From an uncultured Prevotellaceae bacterium (lineage in GTDB: Bacteria; Bacteroidota; Bacteroidia; Bacteroidales; Muribaculaceae): a stretch of DNA of 64,000 bases. Where the stretch lies: NCBI GenBank assembly GCA_900318255.1, contig ONJX01000008.1:1-64000 (forward strand), read 5' to 3'. The translations under genes were made by a program, and so were the position numbers. The notes below the pieces were generated by a model. The model was not told where the DNA came from. It ran no database searches and worked only from the letters and a program-made list of their open reading frames with translations. Of the stretch, positions 7,969 through 16,295 are shown piece by piece. The first letter of the stretch is position 1; each line of letters opens with the position of its first letter.

Positions 7969-9492
7969 TCACCGGCTCGCACCCATCTGTTTTAGATAAT
8001 CGTCAAGCGGTGACATACCCATTTCCTTACGCCACTGGTCAACCTTATCGGGGTTTAGAAGCCTATACAGCTTGCCGTCAACAATTTGCGACCCATAGCG
8101 CTGTGGACGGCCCTCATGCATGGCGATGCGGTCATCCATCATTGCCACCTGCTCTAGTGAAATGTCACCATTGTGGGCAGCCTGCTCAAAGAGGTTGAAG
8201 TATTTCTTTTGCAACTCAACAGGCGCATGCTGAATCACAAGCCAGAACACGGCACAAGCATTTCCCACCTTGTCACTACCCACAAAACCATGCTTGTCGA
8301 GAATGTTGCAGATTGCCACCTGATTAATGCTATCAACAATTTGCATCTCACGGGTGAGCGAATCGATGCGTGCTTGGTCGCGAACTGGTGCTCGATAGGC
8401 CTCAAGGAACTCATAACGTATTTCCTGGTCGCGACCACCTATCTCTTGCAAGAGAGCACGGAGTGGCTTATCGAAATGCGCCTCAATGCGGTCGCGGCGA
8501 GCCATGATGGTGTCGCAGTAGGCGTGCCAGCGCTTGTCGGTGTGCAAGCTGGCAAGGTCGCGGTCGGCAGCAGGGTCATCAACATACCAATTAGGGTCAT
8601 GGCTCAAGCGAGCATTTAATCGAGCAAATGCTGAGTTATGGTCACCAGCAAGAGCCGCCGCACAAGCCGCATTATACAGGTGTGAGCCAGCAATTTCTTC
8701 TCCAGTACAAAACGCCATTGCAAACTGCTTGGAGGCGCCAGCATAGTCTCCAGCCATAAAGCATGAGTCGGCAGCGTGGATATAGTCGCTATAGGTAAGG
8801 CGATTAACCTGCGATTGGTGGGCGGCTTGAGTAATGTCGAGCAAGAACCTCATGTGCTCACCCACTGGCTGAATGTTGCGCGGTGCTGTGACATCATAGT
8901 GGAAAGTGTTAGAAAATGGCAATTTCTTGTTGTCTCCTTGAATTATATACATTATTCCTAAAGGTGTTCCATTTTTCACTATGCGGTCAACGACCAAGAT
9001 GCGATGATGCTTATTGTCAGTGATAACGTTACGCCATATTTCATCTTCAGGCTGCTTAGCATCTCTTCGTGGTTGAGCCTCAACCACCAGCTCGCTGCCA
9101 TCGGCCTGTCGCACAAAATCAGGCATCCACTTGGTGCTGACAACTGGCACAAACACCACATATTGATCAGCAAGAACAAGTTCCAATGAATCAACCTTTA
9201 ACGGAAGTTTATGGATTGCTGATGCAATATATTTCTTGCAATTAGAGTCATAGGCTTGAAATTGAGTATCATTGACGATAAAGTTCAAGGCATACTCTCC
9301 ATTACTCAAGTTCGTCATCGGAAAAGGATTTGTGCCACCAAAGTTTATTGTCATTCCACGACGCACACTGCTAACCACATTGCCATCAAGCGACCACTGC
9401 GATGATGACGCAAATGGTGGAACTGTACCGCTTGAGCATCCAGCTAGAGCAAGCGCAGCAACTGCGCAAATAATTAAATATTTAATTCTCAT
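7969..9492 (-). CDS. Lipoprotein with TPR-like middle region, function unknown
   Basis: 507 residues. The N-terminus is a lipoprotein signal peptide with lipobox LALAGC (Cys at about 19), so the mature protein is membrane-attached outside the cytoplasm. Residues about 20-215 look like a beta-rich domain. Residues about 225-320 hold helical repeats with TPR-like wording (YSDYIHAADSCFMAGDYAG, then LYNAACAAALAGD). The rest is helical and polar, with a C-terminal GSQIVDGKLYRLLNPDKVD. I do not recognise a family. It is a single gene between the nfn operon and the (p)ppGpp synthetase, 97 bp downstream of the latter. Confidence 0.6.
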   Translation of the reverse strand: MRIKYLIICAVAALALAGCSSGTVPPFASSSQWSLDGNVVSSVRRGMTINFGGTNPFPMTNLSNGEYALNFIVNDTQFQAYDSNCKKYIASAIHKLPLKVDSLELVLADQYVVFVPVVSTKWMPDFVRQADGSELVVEAQPRRDAKQPEDEIWRNVITDNKHHRILVVDRIVKNGTPLGIMYIIQGDNKKLPFSNTFHYDVTAPRNIQPVGEHMRFLLDITQAAHQSQVNRLTYSDYIHAADSCFMAGDYAGASKQFAMAFCTGEEIAGSHLYNAACAAALAGDHNSAFARLNARLSHDPNWYVDDPAADRDLASLHTDKRWHAYCDTIMARRDRIEAHFDKPLRALLQEIGGRDQEIRYEFLEAYRAPVRDQARIDSLTREMQIVDSINQVAICNILDKHGFVGSDKVGNACAVFWLVIQHAPVELQKKYFNLFEQAAHNGDISLEQVAMMDDRIAMHEGRPQRYGSQIVDGKLYRLLNPDKVDQWRKEMGMSPLDDYLKQMGASR

Positions 9493-9589
9493 CTAAATAA
9501 TTCCTGTTTTTATTTTGATTTACATCCTATCACTTCTATCATATTTACGACTAACCCCACATTCTCATCCTCAGAAACATCAAGCCCAA

Positions 9590-11809
9590 TTAATGACTGG
9601 TGCGTTGAACATCTTTCACGCCCTTAAGATTCTTGATTTTCTTAATAAGCAAGTCAAGGTTATCGATGCTGTTGATACCAATGACCAGATATCCCTCAAA
9701 GACGGAGCCATTGCTGTTGATCGACACATTGCGCAGCATGGTGTCGCCCTCTTTGTTGATGAGGGAGCTAATGTTAGAGACAATGCCAATGTCGTCATTA
9801 CCCACCACCTTGAGAGTGACGGCAAACTGCTTGCCCATCTTGCCGCTCCATTGCGAGCGAATGATGCGATAGGGGTACTTGGCGAGCAGGTGCTTGACGT
9901 TGCCGCAGTCGCGCCGGTGTACCTTGATGGCGCCGTCGCTGGCTATGAAGCCCACGATGGGGTCGCCATAGATGGGGTTGCAGCATCGCGAGAGCTTGTA
10001 ATTGATGCCTTTCACATTGTTGCCCACCACCAGAATGTCGTCGCCACCACGGTCGTCATCTTCGATCTTGCTTTGAAGCACAAAATTCTCGGCTGCCTCA
10101 TGTGGCTTGGCTGCCTCCTGCTGCTTGGCCTTAAAGTCGAGCACTTCCTCAACAAGTGTTGCAATATCTATTTTCTCGTCATTAATGTCGGCAAAGAAGT
10201 CGGTGGCGAGCTTATACCCTTTCTTGCTGATAAACCGGTTCAACATGGCCTCTTCTATCTCAATCTTGCGGTTCTTGAAGCGACGCTGCAAGAGTTCGCG
10301 ACCCATGTCGGCCTTCTTTGACTTCGCCTCGTTCAGTGCCAGTCTTATCTTATTGCGGGCCTTGCTCGTGACCACAAAGTTGAGCCAATCCACGCGCGGC
10401 ACTTGCGACGAAGAGGTGATAATTTCCACTGTGTCGCCGCTGTGCAGCTTGTAGTTGATTTTCTGGTTCTTACCATCCACCTTGGCGCCGGTGCATTGGC
10501 TCCCCACTCGCGAGTGGATGCTAAAAGCGAAGTCGAGCACTGTGGCGCCCTTGGGCAACTGAAACACATCGCCACGAGAGGTGAAGACAAACACCTCGTC
10601 GTCATAGAGGTTGGCATGCATGTCGCGAATGAGGTCCATGCGGTTCTTGCTGCCCTCCTCAAGCACCTCACGCACGTTCTGCATCCAGCGGTCTATGCCG
10701 CCACCGTCGGCCTTCACACCTTTATAGCGCCAGTGAGCGGCAAGACCCATCTCGGCCACCTCGTCCATGCGCTCAGAGCGTATCTGCACCTCCACCCACT
10801 TGTCGTCCTTGCCCTTAAAGGTGCCGTGTAGCGACTCGTAGCCATTGCTCTTGGGCATCGTGAGCCAGTCGCGCAGTCGGGTGGGGTTAGCCTGGTAGAT
10901 GTCGCCAATGAGAGAATAGGTGTACCAGCAGTCGCGTTTCTCATATTCTCGCGGCGTGTCGATGATGATGCGAATGGCAAAGAGGTCATACATGTCGTTC
11001 ATGTCAACCTTCTTGGTGCGCATCTTGTTCCAGATGGAGTTGATCGACTTGGTGCGACCCTTCACATGGCACTTGATGTGCTCACGCTGGAGCGCTTTTT
11101 TGATGGGTGCCGTGAACTCCTCTATATACTTCTCGCGCTCCTTCTTGGTCTCGTTGAGGCGCTTGGCAATCTTGTTATACACATCGCGTTGCAGATATTT
11201 GAGCGACAGGTCCTCGAGCTCGGTCTTGAGTTGGTATAGTCCCAGCTTGTGAGCCAGGGGCGCATAGAGGTAGCGCGACTCTAGCGAGATGTCGCGCACA
11301 AATTTCTCGTCATCATGGTTGTTGATGTAGTTCATCAGTCCCCTGCGGTCAACAATCATGATCATCACCACCCTGATGTCTTGGGCTAGTGTCACAAGCA
11401 GCTTGCGGAAATTATCGTCCTCTACTGCCGACTGCTTTTTATATATGCGTGAAATTTTAATTAGACCATGCACCAGTTTTGCCACATCATTGCCAAACAT
11501 TTCGGCAATCTCCTGCTCACCCACATAGTCCAAGCGACACAGATGATAGACCAGAATTGCTATCGTCATGTTGCGGTCGGGGGCGATGTGGTCATGAAGC
11601 AGCTCGGCAGTGCGCAGGGTCCTGATCACCGGGTTGATGCCATGCTTGTCGCGGCGATACACACCAGCCCTCACGCCACTAGCAATCACCTCCTGCAAAT
11701 AGCGCACATCGTCAATGCTCACCACGTCACGCAAGTTGACCCACAACTTGCGCAGCGATTGAAACAACATAGCACGCTCGTGAGCATTAAAAAAGGCAGT
11801 TTCAGTCAT
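9590..11809 (-). CDS. relA: RelA/SpoT-family (p)ppGpp synthetase with a degenerate hydrolase domain
   Basis: 739 residues from the ATG at 11807-11809; an upstream in-frame TTG is less likely. Order: pseudo-hydrolase domain (about 20-190), synthetase domain (about 235-350) with GRTKSINSIWNKM, DLFAIRIIID, PKSNGYESLH and EVQIRSERMDEVAEMG, TGS domain (about 390-455), helical region, then an ACT domain (about 665-739). In the hydrolase domain the catalytic His-Asp pair, expected in LLHD, is replaced by Tyr-His (LVYHLCRLD). It should therefore make but not degrade (p)ppGpp, like RelA. It acts in the cytoplasm on the ribosome in amino-acid starvation. Divergent from the DUF4301 gene. Confidence 0.88.
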   Translation of the reverse strand: MTETAFFNAHERAMLFQSLRKLWVNLRDVVSIDDVRYLQEVIASGVRAGVYRRDKHGINPVIRTLRTAELLHDHIAPDRNMTIAILVYHLCRLDYVGEQEIAEMFGNDVAKLVHGLIKISRIYKKQSAVEDDNFRKLLVTLAQDIRVVMIMIVDRRGLMNYINNHDDEKFVRDISLESRYLYAPLAHKLGLYQLKTELEDLSLKYLQRDVYNKIAKRLNETKKEREKYIEEFTAPIKKALQREHIKCHVKGRTKSINSIWNKMRTKKVDMNDMYDLFAIRIIIDTPREYEKRDCWYTYSLIGDIYQANPTRLRDWLTMPKSNGYESLHGTFKGKDDKWVEVQIRSERMDEVAEMGLAAHWRYKGVKADGGGIDRWMQNVREVLEEGSKNRMDLIRDMHANLYDDEVFVFTSRGDVFQLPKGATVLDFAFSIHSRVGSQCTGAKVDGKNQKINYKLHSGDTVEIITSSSQVPRVDWLNFVVTSKARNKIRLALNEAKSKKADMGRELLQRRFKNRKIEIEEAMLNRFISKKGYKLATDFFADINDEKIDIATLVEEVLDFKAKQQEAAKPHEAAENFVLQSKIEDDDRGGDDILVVGNNVKGINYKLSRCCNPIYGDPIVGFIASDGAIKVHRRDCGNVKHLLAKYPYRIIRSQWSGKMGKQFAVTLKVVGNDDIGIVSNISSLINKEGDTMLRNVSINSNGSVFEGYLVIGINSIDNLDLLIKKIKNLKGVKDVQRTSH

Positions 11810-11838
11810 TTTTTCTTCTTTTAAGAGCAAAAATCATT

Positions 11839-11866
11839 CAAAATTAATTTTTTCTTCGTAACTTTA
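11839..11866. promoter_or_regulatory. Divergent -7 boxes for the relA-like gene and the DUF4301 gene
   Basis: TAATTTTG on the minus strand (11839-11846) points to the relA-like gene. TAACTTTA on the plus strand (11859-11866), one base off TAnnTTTG, points to the DUF4301 gene about 50 bases on. The region is very A/T-rich. Confidence 0.5.
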
Positions 11867-11915
11867 CAAATTAATTAAACATTATTAGCAAAAATCATAA
11901 ACAACAATATCTACT

Positions 11916-13436
11916 ATGCTTAACGAAAATGACCTCCAACTAATTGAAAACAAAGGCATAACAGCCTCACAGATTGACGAGCAGATCAATCGGTTTGAAA
12001 AGGGCTTCCCACACTTGCGCATCCACTCGGTGGCAACAGTGGGCAACGGCATAATGCGTCTTGGTGAAAAAGACATCAACCACTACATCAAGCTCTGGCG
12101 CCAAGCACAGCAACATGGCACCACCATCGAGAAGTTTGTGCCGGCATCGGGGGCTGCCAGCCGCATGTTCAAGAACATATTTGCGTTCACCACTTCGGGA
12201 AAGACGACCCCTGAGACCGATTTCGAGAAGCAATACTTCGACAACATCAACCACTTCGCCTTCTATCCTGAGCTCAACCGAGCATGCGACAAGCTTTACA
12301 AAGCTACCATTCCACAGCTCATACAAGACGGGAAATATGTGGAGATTGCCAAGACCATGCTCGAGAGCAACGGACTCAACTATGGCTCGCTGCCTAAGGC
12401 GCTGCTGCTCTTCCACCGCACTGCTGGCGGAGGCATGCACACCTCGCTCGAGGAGCACCTTGAAGAGGGCGCACAATATGCCGTGGGCGGCAAGCGTGAG
12501 GTGAACATCCACTTCACCGTATCACCCGAGCACCGCAAGGATTTTGACAAAATACTAAAAGCCAAGCTGCCGGCAATGGAGATGGTGTGGGGCGTGAAAT
12601 ATAATGTCACAATGAGTGAGCAAAAACAATCGACCGACACCATCGCCGTGAACCTCGACAACACGCCCTATCGCGACAACGAGGGCAACCTTTTCTTCCG
12701 CCCAGCAGGACATGGCGCACTCATCGAGAACCTCAACGAGCGCGATGCCCACGTGGTGTTCATCAAGAACATCGACAATGTGGTGCCGCTACGCCTGCGC
12801 AACGCCACGGTGCGCTACAAGAAGGCCATTGGCGGCTACCTCATTGATGTGCAACGCGCTATCACAAGGCATCTGGCCACGCTCGACAAGGGCGCCAGCG
12901 CCAGCGAACTCAAGGGCATACTCAAGTTTGTGGAGAACCGCCTGTGTACACGCAACGACGCTACCGCAAGCATGGACGACAAGCAGCTTGCTGAATATCT
13001 GCGCAACAAGCTCAACCGCCCCATTCGTGTGTGTGGCATGGTGCTCAACGAGGGCGAACCAGGCGGAGGCCCATATCTTGCCTACAACAGCGATGGCAGC
13101 TACTCGCCACAAATCCTTGAAGCAGCACAAATCGACGAGAACGACCCTGCTGCCGTCGAGTTGATGAAAAGCGGCACGCACTTCAACCCCGTTGACCTGG
13201 TGTGCTACCTCAGGGACTACAAGGGCAACAAGTTCGACCTCAAGCAGTTTGTGGATAAGGAGACAGGGCTCATTTCAATGAAATCAACTGGCGGTGTAGA
13301 TATAAAAGCACTGGAACTGCCTGGCCTGTGGAACGGTTCAATGAGCGATTGGAACACAGTGTTCATCGAGGTTCCCATCGACACTTTCAATCCCGTCAAA
13401 ACCGTCAACGACCTGCTGCGACCACAGCACCAATAA
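11916..13436 (+). CDS. DUF4301 family protein
   Basis: 506 residues, close to the usual length of this Bacteroidetes family of unknown function. The N-terminus (LNENDLQLIENKGIT, then QIDEQINRFEKGFPHL) and the central ASGAASRMFKNI, KALLLFH and HYTVSPEH-like HFTVSPEH segments are the parts I associate with it. The ASGAASRM turn resembles a nucleotide-sugar-binding loop, so a nucleotidyltransferase-like fold is possible but unproven. There is no signal peptide or membrane segment. It stands alone, reading away from the relA-like gene. Confidence 0.75.
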   Translation: MLNENDLQLIENKGITASQIDEQINRFEKGFPHLRIHSVATVGNGIMRLGEKDINHYIKLWRQAQQHGTTIEKFVPASGAASRMFKNIFAFTTSGKTTPETDFEKQYFDNINHFAFYPELNRACDKLYKATIPQLIQDGKYVEIAKTMLESNGLNYGSLPKALLLFHRTAGGGMHTSLEEHLEEGAQYAVGGKREVNIHFTVSPEHRKDFDKILKAKLPAMEMVWGVKYNVTMSEQKQSTDTIAVNLDNTPYRDNEGNLFFRPAGHGALIENLNERDAHVVFIKNIDNVVPLRLRNATVRYKKAIGGYLIDVQRAITRHLATLDKGASASELKGILKFVENRLCTRNDATASMDDKQLAEYLRNKLNRPIRVCGMVLNEGEPGGGPYLAYNSDGSYSPQILEAAQIDENDPAAVELMKSGTHFNPVDLVCYLRDYKGNKFDLKQFVDKETGLISMKSTGGVDIKALELPGLWNGSMSDWNTVFIEVPIDTFNPVKTVNDLLRPQHQ

Positions 13437-13513
13437 AAAAACATTGAGAATTAAACCTTTATACTATTTCTCTATCTAAAATAATAATTCATCACTAATT
13501 ATTTTTACAACAC

Positions 13514-13924
13514 ATGAAAAAAGCATTATTAATTCTTGTGGCAATATTCACAGTGTGGACCGTTGCCGACGCGCAAAACGCTAAGAAAGTTAAAGAGATT
13601 GGCCAAAATGAGTTCATCGCCTTGTTCGACATGAGCACTGGCATGGTTAAGCACCCTGCTGTGATCGACTTCAACGCCACATGGTGTGGTCCATGCCGCC
13701 AGCTGGCACCCATCCTTGAAGAGCTCGCCACTGAATATGAAGGACGTGTCAATTTCTACAGCATCGACGTGGACAAGAACAAAGAGCTAGCCAAAGCTCT
13801 CGAAATCCAAAGCATCCCCTACGTCTTGTTCTTTGCACCAGGCAGCGAAGACCCCGAGGAAATGGTGGGTCTTTCCTCAAAAGAAGAGGTCAAGGCCTAT
13901 ATCGAGAAAATCCTAAAAAAGTAA
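13514..13924 (+). CDS. Exported thioredoxin-family protein
   Basis: 136 residues: a signal peptide (about 1-20, ending in VADA), then a thioredoxin fold with the redox motif WCGPC at residues 57-61, a cis-Pro region (IQSIPYVLFF, about 97-106) and a C-terminal helix. It should work as a disulfide reductase or oxidase in the periplasm. It lies 12 bases before a second small exported protein gene, with which it is probably co-transcribed. The family is certain; the substrate is not. Confidence 0.9.
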   Translation: MKKALLILVAIFTVWTVADAQNAKKVKEIGQNEFIALFDMSTGMVKHPAVIDFNATWCGPCRQLAPILEELATEYEGRVNFYSIDVDKNKELAKALEIQSIPYVLFFAPGSEDPEEMVGLSSKEEVKAYIEKILKK

Positions 13925-13936
13925 ATAAGCACCATT

Positions 13937-14461
13937 ATGAAACGATTGATTTTTGGAGTGATTTTAGCAACTCTGCTAATGGCCATCCCTGGCAACATCG
14001 ATGCCAAGAAAAAAGCTACTCGCAAGAAGGCTAAAACCGAGAGCACAACAGGCCTCTCAGCTGTTGAGCGCAGAGTGCTCGGCAAGCATTTGCTCACCTT
14101 GCAATGGATCTCATGGGAAAGCTATGGCTCGGTCACCATCAAGAAAGAGGCCGACGGCACTCTCTCCTGCCGCGGCGAGCAACTGGCACGCAAGTGCCCT
14201 AAAGGCACCGAGCAGGGCAACATCGACAATGACGACTATGTGAAGCTCGATGGCACCATCGAGATTGTTGACAAGGACCACCTCATCTTCAATGGTGAAA
14301 TTCGCACCAAGGTCTATCACATCAACAATGGCCAAGAAGTGCTAAGGCAAGGTACTTTCAACTTTGTCACTAAAGAAAACCGTCACTACTGGCGAATGCA
14401 AGAACAGCTTAATCCGGCCGACGAGTGTACCGACTACATCGACATCTACTACAGTAAGTAG
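13937..14461 (+). CDS. Small exported protein, function unknown
   Basis: 174 residues with a signal peptide (about 1-23) and a Lys-rich segment just after it. The mature part is beta-rich, with HLLTLQWISWESYGSVTI (about 54-71), DYVKLDGTIEIVD (about 100-112) and a C-terminal YWRMQEQLNP then DYIDIYYSK. This is a conserved-looking single domain that I cannot name. It probably shares a transcript with the thioredoxin 12 bases upstream and may be its client. A terminator follows. Confidence 0.65.
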   Translation: MKRLIFGVILATLLMAIPGNIDAKKKATRKKAKTESTTGLSAVERRVLGKHLLTLQWISWESYGSVTIKKEADGTLSCRGEQLARKCPKGTEQGNIDNDDYVKLDGTIEIVDKDHLIFNGEIRTKVYHINNGQEVLRQGTFNFVTKENRHYWRMQEQLNPADECTDYIDIYYSK

Positions 14462-14483
14462 AGAACACTCACAGCAGCAAAAC

Positions 14484-14523
14484 AAGAGGACAGTCACCAC
14501 CATGGCTTGTCCTCTTTTCTTTT
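14484..14523 (+). terminator. Intrinsic terminator of the thioredoxin unit
   Basis: Stem AAGAGGACA (14484-14492) pairs with the complement ending about 14516, closing a loop of about 15 nt, and is followed by a T-rich run. Confidence 0.65.
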
Positions 14524-14532
14524 TGCCAAGCA

Positions 14533-14596
14533 TCAATTGCTAATTGTGCATTACGCATTGTGCATTACGCATTGTGAATTGTGCATTGTGCATTAA
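14533..14596. repeat. Repeated near-palindromic ATTGTGCATTA words at the rarA 3' end
   Basis: Five or so copies of a 10-14-base word close to ATTGTGCATTACGC stand in tandem between the terminator and the rarA stop codon. The complement (TAATGCACAAT) also follows stop codons in the prophage at 45943, 46629, 52294 and 59183. Confidence 0.6.
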
Positions 14597-15871
14597 TCAC
14601 CCCCCCCAGCGGCGGTCTTGCCGTTCCTTGAGTTTCGCCTCGGCAGGAGTGTGGGGCTGTGGATGCCAGAAGTGGGTGCCCCTCAGCTCTTGAGGGAGAT
14701 AGTCCTGCTTCACAAAATGCCCTGAAAAGTCGTGGGCATATTTGTAATCGGCGCCATAACCCAGCTCCTTCATCAGCTTGGTGGTGGCATTGCGCAAATG
14801 CAGCGGCACGGGCAGGTTGCCAGTTTGGTCAACACGGGCAAGTGCCTCATCGATAGCAAGGTAAGCACTATTACTCTTCTCGCTGGTGGCAAGGTAGATG
14901 GCACACTCACTCAGCGGGATGCGCCCTTCGGGCCACCCTATCTTGTTAATCACATCGAAGGTGGCATTGGCAAGCAGCAGGGCATTGGGGTTGGCAAGGC
15001 CTATATCCTCGGCGGCACTGATGCACAGGCGGCGAGCAATGAACTTGGGGTCCTCGCCACCAGCAATGAGGCGCGCTAGCCAATAGACAGCCGCATCGGG
15101 GTCGCTACCACGTATCGACTTGATGAATGCCGAGATGATGTCGTAGTGCATCTCGCCGTTTTTGTCAAAGGCGAGAGGGTTCTGCTGCAAGCGGTCGGTG
15201 ACAATCTTGTCGTTAATGACAAACGCCTCGTGCGCATCGAGCGACTGGTAAATCAAGTCCAGGATGTTGAGCAACTTGCGGGCGTCGCCACCGCTGTAGC
15301 GAAGCAGAGCCTCGGTCTCCTCTACCCTCACCTCACGGTCGTGAAAGATGCGGTCGGTCTTGATGGCACGGTCAAGCAGCTCAAGCAGGTCGTCACGACC
15401 CAGCGGCTCCAGCACATAGACCTGAGCACGAGAAAGCAACGGACGTATCACCTCAAACGACGGGTTCTCGGTAGTAGCGCCAATGAGCGTGACAGTGCCC
15501 TTCTCCACGGCACCAAGAAGCGAGTCCTGCTGCGACTTGTTGAAACGGTGTATCTCGTCGATGAAAAGCACTGGGCGCCCCTGGGTGAAGATGCTGCCAG
15601 CATCGGCACGGCAACGGTCGAGCACCTCGCGCACCTCCTTCACGCCGCTGGTCACCGCACTGAGGGTGTAGAACGGCACCTTAGTCTGCTCTGCAATGAT
15701 GCGCGCCAGTGTGGTCTTACCCACACCTGGCGGTCCCCACAAGATAAACGACGAGATATTTCCACTCTCTATCATGCGACGTATCACGGCACCCTCGCCC
15801 ACGAGGTGCTTCTGCCCTATGTAGTCGTCGAGCGATTTGGGCCTCATGCGCTCGGCCAGCGGTTCATACAT
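14597..15871 (-). CDS. rarA: Replication-associated recombination protein A (MgsA/RarA AAA+ ATPase)
   Basis: 424 residues, the normal length. Walker A GPPGVGKT (about 46-53), Walker B LFIDEIHRFN (about 101-110), sensor 1 GATTENPS (about 131-138), then the helical lid and the C-terminal tetramerisation domain with GGEDPKFIARRL and SAEDIGLANP. RarA is a clamp-loader-related ATPase that acts at stalled forks in the cytoplasm. The 3' end reads through a run of eight G on the coding strand (TGG GGG GGG TGA), so the last residues are slippage-prone. It is a single leftward gene with a TATTTTTG -7 box upstream. Confidence 0.93.
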   Translation of the reverse strand: MYEPLAERMRPKSLDDYIGQKHLVGEGAVIRRMIESGNISSFILWGPPGVGKTTLARIIAEQTKVPFYTLSAVTSGVKEVREVLDRCRADAGSIFTQGRPVLFIDEIHRFNKSQQDSLLGAVEKGTVTLIGATTENPSFEVIRPLLSRAQVYVLEPLGRDDLLELLDRAIKTDRIFHDREVRVEETEALLRYSGGDARKLLNILDLIYQSLDAHEAFVINDKIVTDRLQQNPLAFDKNGEMHYDIISAFIKSIRGSDPDAAVYWLARLIAGGEDPKFIARRLCISAAEDIGLANPNALLLANATFDVINKIGWPEGRIPLSECAIYLATSEKSNSAYLAIDEALARVDQTGNLPVPLHLRNATTKLMKELGYGADYKYAHDFSGHFVKQDYLPQELRGTHFWHPQPHTPAEAKLKERQDRRWGG

Positions 15872-15894
15872 TTCTTAATCTTTTTATTATTCCA

Positions 15895-15902
15895 CAAAAA
15901 TA
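15895..15902 (-). promoter_or_regulatory. -7 box of rarA
   Basis: TATTTTTG on the minus strand, an exact TAnnTTTG match about 24 bases before the rarA start. Confidence 0.5.
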
Positions 15903-15974
15903 CAAAAAAAACCTCATTTCACAAAATATTCACCACATAAAAATAACAACAGCAACTCGCCAAGCACCGCTCAT

Positions 15975-16227
15975 GAGCACCACATGAGCACCACGTGAGC
16001 ACCACGTGAGCACAATCGGTCACCAGGTCGTCAAGCACCACCCATGAGCACAATCGGTCACCAGGTCGCCAAGCACCACGTGAGCACAATCGGTCACCAG
16101 GTCGCCAAGCACCGCATGAGCACAATCAGTTGCCAGGTCGCCAAGCACCACCCATGAGCACAATCGGTCACCAGGTCGTCAAGCACCGCGTGAGCACAAT
16201 CGGTCGTCAGGTCGCCAAGCACCGCTT
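15975..16227. repeat. Nested tandem repeat block: three 11-bp units then six 36-38-bp units
   Basis: Three 11-bp units (GAGCACCACAT or GAGCACCACGT) at 15975-16007 are followed by six contiguous units of 36-38 bp at 16008, 16046, 16082, 16118, 16156 and 16192, each starting GAGCACAATC. Units differ by a few bases and by a 2-bp insertion (ACCCAT versus ACGT). There is no spacer, so this is not a CRISPR array. It fills most of the gap between rarA and nhaC and holds no plausible gene. Confidence 0.85.
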
Positions 16228-16233
16228 GGCGAC
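16211..16233. other. Perfect palindrome at the end of the tandem block
   Basis: GTCGCCAAG and CTTGGCGAC form a 9-bp perfect stem around a 5-nt loop. It overlaps the last tandem unit and lies about 30 bases before the nhaC -7 box; it could be a terminator remnant or an operator. Confidence 0.5.
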
Positions 16234-16261
16234 AACTATTGCGCATTAAAAGTTTTTTTAC

Positions 16262-16269
16262 TAACTTTG
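16262..16269 (+). promoter_or_regulatory. -7 box of nhaC
   Basis: TAACTTTG, an exact TAnnTTTG match 26 bases before the nhaC ATG, with a T-rich tract where the -33 element is expected. Confidence 0.6.
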
Positions 16270-16295
16270 CATTTTAACACTAAAAAGTCACGCAC

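Noticed and set aside
16008-16227. Regular repeats that could be taken for a CRISPR array
   Set aside because: Units are contiguous, imperfect and without spacers, and no cas gene is near.
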